A DNA stretch of 64,000 nucleotides from Bacillus sp. ISL-41 (GTDB taxonomy: Bacteria; Bacillota; Bacilli; Bacillales; Cytobacillaceae). Of the stretch, positions 44,820 through 53,142 are shown piece by piece. The first letter of the stretch is position 1; every line of letters starts with the position of its first letter. Below the pieces are notes generated by a model that was not told the origin of the DNA, ran no database searches, and worked only from the letters and a program-made list of their open reading frames with translations. The position numbers were made by a program, and so were the translations under genes. The stretch covers positions 16,676 through 80,675 of the forward strand of contig NZ_JAGGQP010000014.1 in the NCBI RefSeq assembly GCF_018613235.1, given 5' to 3'.

Positions 44820-45713
44820 TCATTCCCCCACTTCAAGGTATTGCCGGGATGTAGATATGAATTCACGGACAGCAAAGCTGAGGTATTTATTCTTTTGCCA
44901 TATCATGCCAAGCTCCAAGTCAATATTAGATGTATGGAAAGGAAGGACAGTCAGTTCTTCTTTGTTAATATCTTTACATATCTTGCTTGGCAGCAGGGCA
45001 ATTCCCATTTTACCCTCCACCATGCCGAGCAAGAAGTCCTTTTGAGAACTTTCACAGACGATATTGGGCTGGAAGTTATTCTTGGCACATTCCTCAATAA
45101 TAAGGTCGTAAAGTGTGAAGTCCTTTCGGTATAAAATAAAAGGCTCGTTTTCTAACTCATGGAAGTGCACCTTGCTTTTTGAGGCTAGGGAGTGGTCGTT
45201 ATGAACAATTAGCATCAATGGATCCTTTATGACTTTAAGAATCTCAAAGCTGCTTCCCTGAGCTGGAAGCGTACAGATTAATCCTATATCTAAAGAGCCA
45301 TCCTCAACGCCTTTTTTGATTTTTTTGGTACCTACTTCAGTTAACGTTATTTTGACATGAGGGTATTTTTCTTTGTATTGGCTGATAAATTTTGAAAAGA
45401 ATGCCGCACCCACAATGGGAGGGATTCCAATCCTGATTTCTCCGCTTTTAAGCTCCATGATATCTGTTAACTCAAGCGTCAGGTTATTAAATGCCTCCAA
45501 CACTTTTTTCGCATTGATTAGCACTGCTTTTCCTGCGTCGGTTAATTCCAGCTGCTTCGAGGATCGATAAAATAAGGGAACCCCTAACTCTCCTTCTAAA
45601 TTCTTTATAGCCTTACTAATCGAAGGCTGTGTTACATGCAGTGTTTGAGATGCTTTTGTAAAGCTCAAGTGCTGTGCAACCTCTGAAAAGTACTCTAAAT
45701 GGCGAATATCCAA
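44820..45713 (-). CDS. LysR family regulator, divergent to malic enzyme
   Basis: About 297 residues. TTG at 45713 with GGAGGG 7 bases upstream on the minus strand, giving the family start MDIRHLEYFSEVAQHLSFTK. The helix-turn-helix has QTLHVTQPSISKAIKNLEGE; the rest is a two-lobed effector domain (IRIGIPPIVG, LPAQGSSFEIL, GIALLPSKI). The closest type looks like CcpC/CitR-like regulators of carbon metabolism. It lies divergent to the malic enzyme gene with a T-N11-A box between, so that gene is the probable target. The inducer is unknown; malate or citrate would fit. Confidence 0.88.
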   Translation of the reverse strand: MDIRHLEYFSEVAQHLSFTKASQTLHVTQPSISKAIKNLEGELGVPLFYRSSKQLELTDAGKAVLINAKKVLEAFNNLTLELTDIMELKSGEIRIGIPPIVGAAFFSKFISQYKEKYPHVKITLTEVGTKKIKKGVEDGSLDIGLICTLPAQGSSFEILKVIKDPLMLIVHNDHSLASKSKVHFHELENEPFILYRKDFTLYDLIIEECAKNNFQPNIVCESSQKDFLLGMVEGKMGIALLPSKICKDINKEELTVLPFHTSNIDLELGMIWQKNKYLSFAVREFISTSRQYLEVGE

Positions 45714-45840
45714 ACAACTTCCCTCCTGTATCAAATCAATTACTGTATATCCGTTTTTATAATATTCTCACATTTTAAAGTAAAAGCCGGCTTTAAGTCC
45801 ACAGTATGAGCCTTTAAAATAACTGGTATGTTAAAAAGCA

Positions 45841-45863
45841 CTTTATAGCCAAAATGCATAAAG
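45841..45863. promoter_or_regulatory. LysR-type operator (T-N11-A)
   Basis: CTTTAT, 11 bases, ATAAAG: a perfect inverted repeat in the divergent space between the LysR gene and the malic enzyme gene. A TATAAT for the malic enzyme lies at about 45905. Confidence 0.65.
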
Positions 45864-46010
45864 AGTATAGATTATATGTATTTTATTTATATTGGAAACT
45901 CATTATATAATGGACTAAATTTAAAAGCCATTTATCCGTGTTGAAAATACTGAAAATTGGGAATTTTTAAGTGAAGGTTTACTCGAATTTTCGTAAAGGA
46001 GAGGTTGTGT

Positions 46011-47225
46011 ATGAATAATTTACAAAAAAAATCACTTTTGCTTCATGAGAAATACAAGGGGAAGTTGTCTGTGGAGGTAAAAATGCCTATAAACAGTATG
46101 GAGGATTTGAGTTTAGCGTATTCTCCCGGAGTAGCGGAACCATGCAAGCAAATCTATTCAACTCCTGAAAAAGTCTATGACTATACAATTAAAGGGAATT
46201 TAATCGCCGTCGTCTCTGACGGGACATCTGTTCTAGGGCTTGGGGACATAGGGCCAGAGGCCGCGATGCCAGTCATGGAGGGAAAGGCTGCTTTATTTAA
46301 GACATTCGCAGGAATTGATGCAGTCCCGATTTGCCTTGATACAAAGGATCCCGAAGAAATCATAAAAACGGTGAAACTGCTGCAGCCATCCTTTGGAGGA
46401 GTCAATTTGGAGGATATCGCATCACCAAATTGTTTTTATATCGAGGAACGACTGAAAAAAGAAATGAATATCCCTGTATTTCATGATGACCAGCATGGTA
46501 CAGCAATTGTCACAGCAGCCGGGTTAATAAACTCCTTAAAACTTGTTGATAAAAGGATCGATGAAATAAAAGTGGTCATCAATGGGGCTGGTGCCGCAGG
46601 AATCGCTATTATAAAGCTATTACTTAATATGGGTGTTGAAAATGTGATTATGTGTGATACAAAGGGAGCGATTTATGAAGGCAGGCAGATAGGCATGAAT
46701 CCGCTTAAAGAATCGGTTTCCAGGATTACGAACAGAAATAAACTGCAAGGGCGGCTATCGGATGTGATCGCAGGAGCGGATGTATTCATTGGAGTTTCTT
46801 CCGCAGGGGCATTGACAAAAGAAATGGTAAAAACGATGGCGCCTGATTCAATTATCTTTGCGATGGCAAATCCGGTTCCGGAAATCATGCCAGAAGAAGC
46901 AAAGGCCGCCGGTGCGAAAGTTATTGGAACAGGAAGATCAGATTTACCTAACCAGGTGAACAATGTCCTGGCGTTTCCCGGAATTTTCAGAGGTGCTTTA
47001 GATGTCCTGGCCACCGATATAAATGAAGAAATGAAAACAGCGGCCGTCAAGGCGATTGCAGGCTTAATTGAGAGTCACGAATTGACACCGGATTATGTTA
47101 TACCAGGACCGCTTGACACCAGAGTCGTTCCAGCGGTAAGCGAGGCTGTAGCGAAGGCGGCAATGGAAACCGGAGTAGCGCGCAAAGAGGTTTTGTTCAA
47201 TCAATTAGTGGACGTTCAGCAATAG
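46011..47225 (+). CDS. Malic enzyme, short (YtsJ-like) form
   Basis: About 404 residues. ATG at 46011 after AAAGGAGAGG. Marks of the short bacterial malic enzyme, without the phosphotransacetylase tail: LAYSPGVAEPC, GTSVLGLGDIGPEAAMPVMEGK, Mn-site EDIASPNCF and FHDDQHGTAIV, then dinucleotide-binding VINGAGAAGIAI. It oxidatively decarboxylates malate to pyruvate, making NADH or NADPH; YtsJ of B. subtilis prefers NADP but the sequence does not settle this. Under the LysR regulator next door by position. Confidence 0.92.
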   Translation: MNNLQKKSLLLHEKYKGKLSVEVKMPINSMEDLSLAYSPGVAEPCKQIYSTPEKVYDYTIKGNLIAVVSDGTSVLGLGDIGPEAAMPVMEGKAALFKTFAGIDAVPICLDTKDPEEIIKTVKLLQPSFGGVNLEDIASPNCFYIEERLKKEMNIPVFHDDQHGTAIVTAAGLINSLKLVDKRIDEIKVVINGAGAAGIAIIKLLLNMGVENVIMCDTKGAIYEGRQIGMNPLKESVSRITNRNKLQGRLSDVIAGADVFIGVSSAGALTKEMVKTMAPDSIIFAMANPVPEIMPEEAKAAGAKVIGTGRSDLPNQVNNVLAFPGIFRGALDVLATDINEEMKTAAVKAIAGLIESHELTPDYVIPGPLDTRVVPAVSEAVAKAAMETGVARKEVLFNQLVDVQQ

Positions 47226-47358
47226 TCAATTGTGGATCAAGATATTCCTGAGCAGCGGAAGAATATCCTGCATCTCTTAATTGTCAGCGGCGAGGCATTC
47301 TTCAGCCATTGTTGATTTACCGTAAAGAAAATATAAAATGCGAAGGAGAATGATCAAG

Positions 47359-47661
47359 TTGAAAATATATGAAGTGATACAAACCAAGGAAGTGCTTTGC
47401 GGTGAATTCATCGAAAACTATCATGTCATTTACGAGGAAATTGAAAGTAGGGATTATGAGGATAAACATAACTGTTTAATCGAGAAGAGCAGTATTGTAC
47501 AAAAGTATATTACTATTTTTAGGGGGAATTCTTGTTCTACTTTACAAAAAATAAAAGCCTATTCAATTGAAAAGCTCGACATTGCAAAGATACGGAAGAT
47601 TATCGCGAATGACTACCCGGAACTATTCAAAGATGTTCAATTTACCTGCAGAGCCGTTTAA
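47359..47661 (+). CDS. Hypothetical protein, about 100 aa
   Basis: TTG at 47359, 10 bases after AAGGAG, is the best start; ATG at 47350 and 47338 are in frame but poorly spaced. Soluble, mixed alpha/beta, with IYEVIQTKEVLCGEFIENYH and a late ANDYPELFKDVQFTCRAV. The family is not recognised. It follows the malic enzyme after about 130 bases and may be in its own unit. Confidence 0.5.
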   Translation: MKIYEVIQTKEVLCGEFIENYHVIYEEIESRDYEDKHNCLIEKSSIVQKYITIFRGNSCSTLQKIKAYSIEKLDIAKIRKIIANDYPELFKDVQFTCRAV

Positions 47662-47791
47662 ACAAGAAAATCAGAAAAGAAAAGTTCCCTTTAAGCTCAT
47701 TCCTCCGAAGAAAAGAATTGGTTGTCTAATGGGATTTTCTCTTTATTCTTGGATTGTTGGAATAATATCATTCCTGTTGACCTTCAGATAA
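47633..47791 (+). CDS. Possible short membrane protein, 52 aa
   Basis: ATG at 47633 overlaps the end of the gene before, with no clear ribosome site. The product has a basic start (QKRKVPFKLIPPKKR) and one hydrophobic helix (GFSLYSWIVGIISFLLTF). The helix and the terminator downstream favour a real gene, but it might be a chance frame. Confidence 0.35.
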   Translation: MFNLPAEPFKQENQKRKVPFKLIPPKKRIGCLMGFSLYSWIVGIISFLLTFR

Positions 47792-47824
47792 ATACAAAAC
47801 AGTATATCGGTAATTAAAATGAAC

Positions 47825-47853
47825 AAAGGATAAGGGAAACCCTATCCTTTTTG
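47825..47853 (+). terminator. Terminator
   Basis: AAAGGATAAGGG, AAAC, CCTATCCTTT, then TTGG. One mismatch. Confidence 0.7.
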
Positions 47854-48039
47854 GTTGGTGCTGTTTCCTTTCTATTAAAAAACAAGAAAATTATATAAAT
47901 AAAAAAAGATTTTGTAGTTAAGAAGAGTCCATTTTCTATTGAAATTTATTCGTTGAAAATAGATTAATTTGATTTTTTGATATTTTCAAACTATTTATTG
48001 ATTTCAACACAATTTAATGCTTAAATAAAATAAAGTATG

Positions 48040-48058
48040 TCACATATCAGATATGTGA
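48040..48058. promoter_or_regulatory. Palindromic operator before the GntR gene
   Basis: TCACATAT, 3 bases, ATATGTGA: perfect 8-bp arms, 26 bases before the GntR start. Size and place fit a FadR-type GntR autoregulatory site. Confidence 0.55.
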
Positions 48059-48083
48059 TATCTGAAAAGAAGGGGGTGAGTTT

Positions 48084-48776
48084 TTGAAGATCGAAAAGAT
48101 TTCCACTAAAAAAGTATCTGAATCAGTTACGGAGCAAATTGAGCAAATGATCGAAGCTGGTACCTTCCTTCCTGGTGAAAAACTTCCTTCCGTCCGTGAG
48201 CTTTGCGACATCTTTGGAGTTGGGCGCTCTGCGGTAAGAGATGCCATTACGACTCTTAAAGGAAAGGGTGCGGTTACCGTGAAGCAGGGGGAGGGCACCT
48301 ATATATGTAAGTTTGATTCAGGCAAACTCTTCAACCAGAATCTCCTGCTTCCAAACCCCAAAGATATTAGCCAGCTTTTTCAGGTCAGGAAGCTTCTAGA
48401 ACCGGGAATTGCAGGGATTGCTGCAGAAAACAGGACGGAGAACGATTTGAAGCAGATGGAGGAACTTATTTCCGGAAGCGGTGAAAATAGCTGGGAAGCG
48501 GATTACAATTTTCACCTTGCGATAGCCAGAGCGGCGGAAAACGAAATCCTTGTCCAGCTTCTTGAATTTATTTCTGCTTCGATGAAAAAGACGATGATTG
48601 GATTTCATCAATTTATTGAAAAGGATCAGGAAGTTTTTGAGGAAATAAACAGTCAGCACGAACAGATTTTTCAAATGATTCTTCAAAGAAAGCCTGTCCT
48701 GGCAAAACAGAGGATGCAGGAGCACCTGGATTTTGTTGAGGATTTGCTAAAATCCAGTTCGGTGTTAAGTATCTGA
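48084..48776 (+). CDS. FadR-type GntR regulator of the glycolate operon
   Basis: About 230 residues. TTG at 48084 with AGGGGGTG upstream. The GntR winged helix is clear: SESVTEQIEQMIEAGTFLPG, GEKLPSVRELCDIFGVGRSA, TTLKGKGAVTVKQGEGTYI. The C-terminal FCD effector domain is helical with metal-site His residues in YNFHLAIARAA and INSQHEQIF, then QEHLDFV. Relatives include LldR, LutR and E. coli GlcC, which senses glycolate. Forty-eight bases before glcE, so it probably governs this operon. Effector inferred from neighbours. Confidence 0.86.
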   Translation: MKIEKISTKKVSESVTEQIEQMIEAGTFLPGEKLPSVRELCDIFGVGRSAVRDAITTLKGKGAVTVKQGEGTYICKFDSGKLFNQNLLLPNPKDISQLFQVRKLLEPGIAGIAAENRTENDLKQMEELISGSGENSWEADYNFHLAIARAAENEILVQLLEFISASMKKTMIGFHQFIEKDQEVFEEINSQHEQIFQMILQRKPVLAKQRMQEHLDFVEDLLKSSSVLSI

Positions 48777-48824
48777 ATATAAAATGATCTTTGTTTGTTG
48801 GCTAGAAAACATAGGAGGGCTGCT

Positions 48825-50150
48825 ATGATTACCGCCGAAATTTTAACCGAACTGAAAGCTTTTTTTTCCGAAAATCAAATGACTGATTCCGGAAGTGATG
48901 CGCAACCATACGGAAATGGGGGTGCGATCACAGTATTTCCTAACTCTGAGGATGAAATTGCAAGTCTATTAAAATATGCCTATGAAACAAACAAAAAAGT
49001 TAATGTTATAGGCGGAGGCACGAAAAGAGGATTTGGAGGGACCGAAGCAAACGCTGACATTCTTATTTCACTGGAAAACTATAAAGGAATCGTTGAACAC
49101 GTACCGGGAGATATGACCTTAACTGTCAAACCAGGTACCACTTTTAAAGAGGTTCAGGATTACTTGCTGGAGTTTAACCAAAAGATTGCTCTTGATCCGT
49201 TTTTGCCAGCCCATGCAACCATTGGGGGAATCATTGCCTCAAATGACAGCGGTCCCAAACGGCTTGGCTATGGCTCCGCACGAGATGCTGTTATTGGGCT
49301 GAGAGTTGTTTATCCGGACGGCTCAGTAATTCGATCTGGTGGAAAGGTAGTAAAAAATGTTGCTGGCTATGACATGAACAAGCTTTTTATCGGAGCAATG
49401 GGAACTCTTGGCATTATTTCCGAGGTTACGTTAAAACTGCGTCCGGTTCCGAAGCATGAAAGCCTGATGCTGCTGAAATTTTCGGAAGAGAAAATTGATG
49501 ATGCAAGGAAATTTGCTGTATATCTGCTGGATACTGTAATTGAACCTGTAGCACTTGAAATGATGAATCCATCGTTATCAGCTAAACTCCTTAATGAAAG
49601 GGTTTACACTTTGGCGATTGGTTTTGAAGATGTTGAAAGCTCTGTTAAGTACCAGGAAGATTTTGTCCAGAAGCTTCAGCCGTCTGGAACCGACCTGGCC
49701 ATCCTTCATCAGGAAGAGGCAATATCTTTCTGGAACGATTTTTATGGGAATGTGCCTAACGGTGCTGTTCATCTTGCTGATGCCCCCACTGAAGCAACAT
49801 TAAAAATCGGTACAGTTAATATGAATGTAATTGAGATATTGCAGGAGTGCCAGTTGCTGCAGGATTCCCACAATCTCCTGATCGAAGCGCACGGCGGTCT
49901 TGGCCATGGGTTAAGCCAGGCAGTGCTTAGAGGGGCAAAAGAAGACATTGTCTCGGCGATTTATTCTCTAAGGGAGAAGGCGGCAAAGCTAAACGGTTAT
50001 GTTGTGGTGAAGCATTTGCCTTCAGCGCTGCGCGAGAAGGCAAATGTATGGGGTGAAAAGCAGGCATACCAGTTCATTTTGGAAGGAATAAAATCAAAAG
50101 TTGATCCAAATCGAGTCTTGAATCCTGGACGTTTTGTAGGGGGGATATAA
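48825..50150 (+). CDS. glcE: Glycolate oxidase FAD-binding subunit GlcE
   Basis: About 441 residues. ATG at 48825 after ATAGGAGGG; an earlier in-frame start at 48795 has none. FAD_binding_4 (PCMH) fold: VNVIGGGTKRGFGG, LTVKPGTTFKEVQDYL, ATIGGIIASNDSGPKRLGYG and MGTLGIISEVTLKLRP. It lacks the full FAD-oxidase C-domain motif found in GlcD, as expected for GlcE. With GlcD and GlcF it forms the membrane-associated oxidase that turns glycolate into glyoxylate. Two bases before glcF. Confidence 0.87.
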   Translation: MITAEILTELKAFFSENQMTDSGSDAQPYGNGGAITVFPNSEDEIASLLKYAYETNKKVNVIGGGTKRGFGGTEANADILISLENYKGIVEHVPGDMTLTVKPGTTFKEVQDYLLEFNQKIALDPFLPAHATIGGIIASNDSGPKRLGYGSARDAVIGLRVVYPDGSVIRSGGKVVKNVAGYDMNKLFIGAMGTLGIISEVTLKLRPVPKHESLMLLKFSEEKIDDARKFAVYLLDTVIEPVALEMMNPSLSAKLLNERVYTLAIGFEDVESSVKYQEDFVQKLQPSGTDLAILHQEEAISFWNDFYGNVPNGAVHLADAPTEATLKIGTVNMNVIEILQECQLLQDSHNLLIEAHGGLGHGLSQAVLRGAKEDIVSAIYSLREKAAKLNGYVVVKHLPSALREKANVWGEKQAYQFILEGIKSKVDPNRVLNPGRFVGGI

Positions 50151-50152
50151 TT

Positions 50153-51511
50153 GTGAGTTTAAGAGAAATGGATTTAAAACAGGAGCCCGCCTGTGCGCCA
50201 AAAACCTTAGGAAATTACCTCTGGAGCGACCTGCCAGATGAAAACAAATGGGCTGACTGCGTTCATTGCGGCATGTGTCTTGAATCTTGTCCTACCTATG
50301 AACTAACCGGCCAGGAACAGCATTCTCCCCGCGGAAGGGTTCATTTGATCAAGTCGGTTGCTGAAGGGAAACTCTCGGTGAATGAGCAGTTCATGGACCC
50401 TGTGTTCGCCTGTCTAGACTGCCGCGCCTGCACTACGGCCTGTCCAGCAGATGTAAATGTTGGAGGCCTGATTGAAGAGGCACGCGGGCAGATACGCCAG
50501 GCGATGCCGCTAACAGGCTGGAAGGGTGCCGTAAATAAGCTTTTCCTCCAAGAGTTGTTCCCGCATCAAAATCGTTTAAATTCACTAGGCAGTCTGCTTA
50601 AGTTTTACCAAAAGAGCGGTATCCAGAAGGCAGTAAGGAAGACGGGTCTGATTAACATCATGCCGAAGCACCTGGTTGAGATGGAGACAATCATGCCGGA
50701 GATCAATGAACCAGTTCGCAAAAAATTCAAGGATGTAGATGTGATCAAGGCCAAGACCGAGACGAAACATGAAGTGGCGATGCTGACTGGCTGCGTGATG
50801 GACGTGATGTTCAGCGATGTCAATGAAGCAACTGTTAATGTGCTGACCCGAAATGGCAACGATGTCATCATTCCCCGGAATCAAACATGCTGCGGCGCGC
50901 TCCATGTCCATGCAGGTGACAGGGAAACAGGAAGGAAGCTTGCCAAGAAGAATATTGAAGCATTCAAAGATGCAGATAAGGTAATTGTAAATGCAGCCGG
51001 GTGCGGGTCCATGCTTAAAGAATACCATGAACTATTCCGTGACGACCAAGAGTGGCATGACAAGGCTTTAGAATTCTCCCGAAAGGTAGAAGACATTTCT
51101 AAATACCTTCATGATACTGGATATGAAAAGCCGAGAGCCGAAATGGACGTCAAGATGACTTATCATGATGCCTGCCACCTTGCCCATGGCCAGGGAATAC
51201 GGCAGGAACCGCGTGATATTCTCCTCGATATTCCAGGAGTTGAAATGGTACACATGCCGAACTCAGATCGCTGCTGCGGAAGTGCCGGGATTTATAACAT
51301 AACGAATCCTGACATGGCCGGTGCCATTCTTGAAAGCAAAATGGAAAACGTACCGGAAGATGTAGAAATGATTTCGATGGGCAATCCTGGCTGTATGCTT
51401 CAGATGGCGATAGGTGTTCAAAAACACGGGAGAAACCAAAAGGTTGTCCATACAATCCAGCTTCTTGATTGGGCGTATCAAAAAGAAGACAGCCTAAAGG
51501 AGGGAAAGTGA
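50153..51511 (+). CDS. glcF: Glycolate oxidase iron-sulfur subunit GlcF
   Basis: About 452 residues. GTG at 50153 with GGGGGG upstream. Two 4Fe-4S ferredoxin motifs: CVHCGMCLESCPTY near residue 38 and CLDCRACTTACP near 86. They are followed by two CCG domains seen as GCVMDVMF...CCGALHVHAGD and YHDACHLAHGQ...DRCCGSAGIYN, which bind further cofactors in this family. It carries electrons from the FAD subunits to the quinone pool. Its stop overlaps the glcD start. Confidence 0.93.
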   Translation: MSLREMDLKQEPACAPKTLGNYLWSDLPDENKWADCVHCGMCLESCPTYELTGQEQHSPRGRVHLIKSVAEGKLSVNEQFMDPVFACLDCRACTTACPADVNVGGLIEEARGQIRQAMPLTGWKGAVNKLFLQELFPHQNRLNSLGSLLKFYQKSGIQKAVRKTGLINIMPKHLVEMETIMPEINEPVRKKFKDVDVIKAKTETKHEVAMLTGCVMDVMFSDVNEATVNVLTRNGNDVIIPRNQTCCGALHVHAGDRETGRKLAKKNIEAFKDADKVIVNAAGCGSMLKEYHELFRDDQEWHDKALEFSRKVEDISKYLHDTGYEKPRAEMDVKMTYHDACHLAHGQGIRQEPRDILLDIPGVEMVHMPNSDRCCGSAGIYNITNPDMAGAILESKMENVPEDVEMISMGNPGCMLQMAIGVQKHGRNQKVVHTIQLLDWAYQKEDSLKEGK

Positions 51512-52977
51512 TGGCTAAAAAAGGCATTCAATCGAAGGATCCTCATGTTCTGAATCTCGCTAAAATCGTTGGGTATGATCCGATCCGCAAGTCCATCCTT
51601 TACGAGAAGGAAGACCTGCTTGCCTATGATTGCGACGGCTTCACCCTCCATAAGCATCTGCCAAGGGTGGTTGTTTTCCCAAAGAACACAGCTGAAGTCG
51701 CTGCGATTGTTAAGTATTGTCATGAAAATGACCTGCCATTCCTTGCAAGGGGTGCCGGAACCGGTCTAAGCGGGGGTGCCATCCCTTTGAACGGCGAGGT
51801 CATCATCAGCATGGTCAGGATGAAAAAACTGCTTAGCGTGGATTTTGAAAACAGGCGTGCAGTGGTTGAACCTGGATTTGTCAATCTTAAGCTCACCAAC
51901 TCGATTTCAGATAAGGGGTATTACTATGCTCCCGACCCATCCAGCCAGTATTGCTGTACGATTGGCGGGAATGTCGCGGAGAATGCCGGAGGGGCGCACT
52001 GCCTGAAATATGGGGTAACGACAAACCATATTCTTGGTTTGGAAGTCGTCCTCCCAAATGGGGAAATTATCGAAATCGGAAAAAATGGTGTCCCGGACCT
52101 TCCGGGCTATGACCTGCTTGGTTTATTGACTGGCTCTGAAGGCACTTTAGGCATTGTGACAAAAATAACGGTAAGAATCTTAAAGAATCCTGAAGGAAAG
52201 CAAACAGTGCTTGCCTATTTTGACAAGGTAGCAGATGGAAGCAAAGCAGTATCAGACATTATTTCAGCCGGAATCGTTCCTGCTGCTCTCGAGATGATGG
52301 ATAAGACGGCGATTGAAGGAGTCGAGGCAGCCGCTTTTCCGGTGGGACATCCCAAGGACATAGAAGCGGTGCTCCTGATTGAAGTGGATGGAATAGCCGC
52401 CGGACTGGATGAGCAGATCAACCAGATTCTAGATGTGTGCAAAAACAATAATGTCCGTGAGGTAAAAGCTGCCCAGAGTGAACAAGAAAGGGCCAAATGG
52501 TGGGCAAACCGGAAAACCGGATTTGGAGCGATGGGAGCGATATCCCCTGATTATTTAGTGCAGGATGGCGTCATCCCAAGAAGCAGGCTCCCTGAAGTGT
52601 TAAAAAGGATAAATGAAATCAGTGAAGAGTTCGGCCTTCGAATCGCTAATATTTTTCATGCAGGGGATGGAAATCTTCATCCGCTCGTCTTGTTCGATGC
52701 CAGAATTGCAGGAGAATCAGAAAGAGCTCTTGAAGCAGGCAGTCTGTGTCTGAAGGTGTGCGCCGATGTCGGCGGGACGATTACTGGTGAGCATGGTGTC
52801 GGCATTGAAAAAAGGGAAGAAATGCGGTTTGTGTTTACTGATGAGGAAATCATGGCACAGACAGAAATCAGGCAAGTCTTTAACCCTAAAAATCTATTGA
52901 ATGCAGGGAAACTGTTCCCGTCTCCAGGACGCTGTATTGAAGTTAAAAAAGAGATTGCTGCGGCAGCTGCCAAGTAA
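51511..52977 (+). CDS. glcD: Glycolate oxidase catalytic subunit GlcD
   Basis: About 488 residues. ATG at 51511 in a TGATG overlap with glcF, with AGGAGGG upstream. FAD-binding PCMH domain: VVVFPKNTAEVAAI, FLARGAGTGLSGGAIP, IGGNVAENAGGAHCLKYG, GSEGTLGIVT. The FAD-oxidase C-domain contains the catalytic metal/substrate stretch IFHAGDGNLHPLVLFD and GTITGEHGVGIEKRE. It oxidises glycolate (possibly D-lactate too) to the 2-oxo acid. The last gene of glcE-F-D. Confidence 0.93.
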   Translation: MAKKGIQSKDPHVLNLAKIVGYDPIRKSILYEKEDLLAYDCDGFTLHKHLPRVVVFPKNTAEVAAIVKYCHENDLPFLARGAGTGLSGGAIPLNGEVIISMVRMKKLLSVDFENRRAVVEPGFVNLKLTNSISDKGYYYAPDPSSQYCCTIGGNVAENAGGAHCLKYGVTTNHILGLEVVLPNGEIIEIGKNGVPDLPGYDLLGLLTGSEGTLGIVTKITVRILKNPEGKQTVLAYFDKVADGSKAVSDIISAGIVPAALEMMDKTAIEGVEAAAFPVGHPKDIEAVLLIEVDGIAAGLDEQINQILDVCKNNNVREVKAAQSEQERAKWWANRKTGFGAMGAISPDYLVQDGVIPRSRLPEVLKRINEISEEFGLRIANIFHAGDGNLHPLVLFDARIAGESERALEAGSLCLKVCADVGGTITGEHGVGIEKREEMRFVFTDEEIMAQTEIRQVFNPKNLLNAGKLFPSPGRCIEVKKEIAAAAAK

Positions 52978-53021
52978 AATTCCTAACTAATAATAAATCA
53001 CAAAAAATTCAGTTAAAATAA

Positions 53022-53051
53022 TTGAAAAAACTTTCCAGTGCATGGTATGAT
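53022..53051 (+). promoter_or_regulatory. SigA-type promoter of glcB
   Basis: TTGAAA, 18 bases, TATGAT. Transcription should start about 53058. Confidence 0.65.
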
Positions 53052-53076
53052 TTTTTTAAGGAATATCTGAAACAGC

Positions 53077-53093
53077 GTTTCGTATTACGCAAC
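53077..53093. promoter_or_regulatory. Putative IclR operator ahead of glcB
   Basis: GTTTCG, 5 bases, CGCAAC: a 17-bp inverted repeat with one mismatch, about 20 bases past the expected start site. The same element lies before the permease gene at 57579. Confidence 0.6.
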
Positions 53094-53142
53094 AATAAAA
53101 AGTGTACACAGAATATCTAATATAAGGGAGGAAATGAAACAC

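Noticed and set aside
52215..52973. Long minus-strand frames over glcD
   Set aside because: They are shadows of a strongly supported GlcD gene with complete motifs.
53022..53142. Riboswitch in the glcB leader
   Set aside because: The leader is about 85 bases and explained by an operator; no riboswitch core such as a glycine motif is present.
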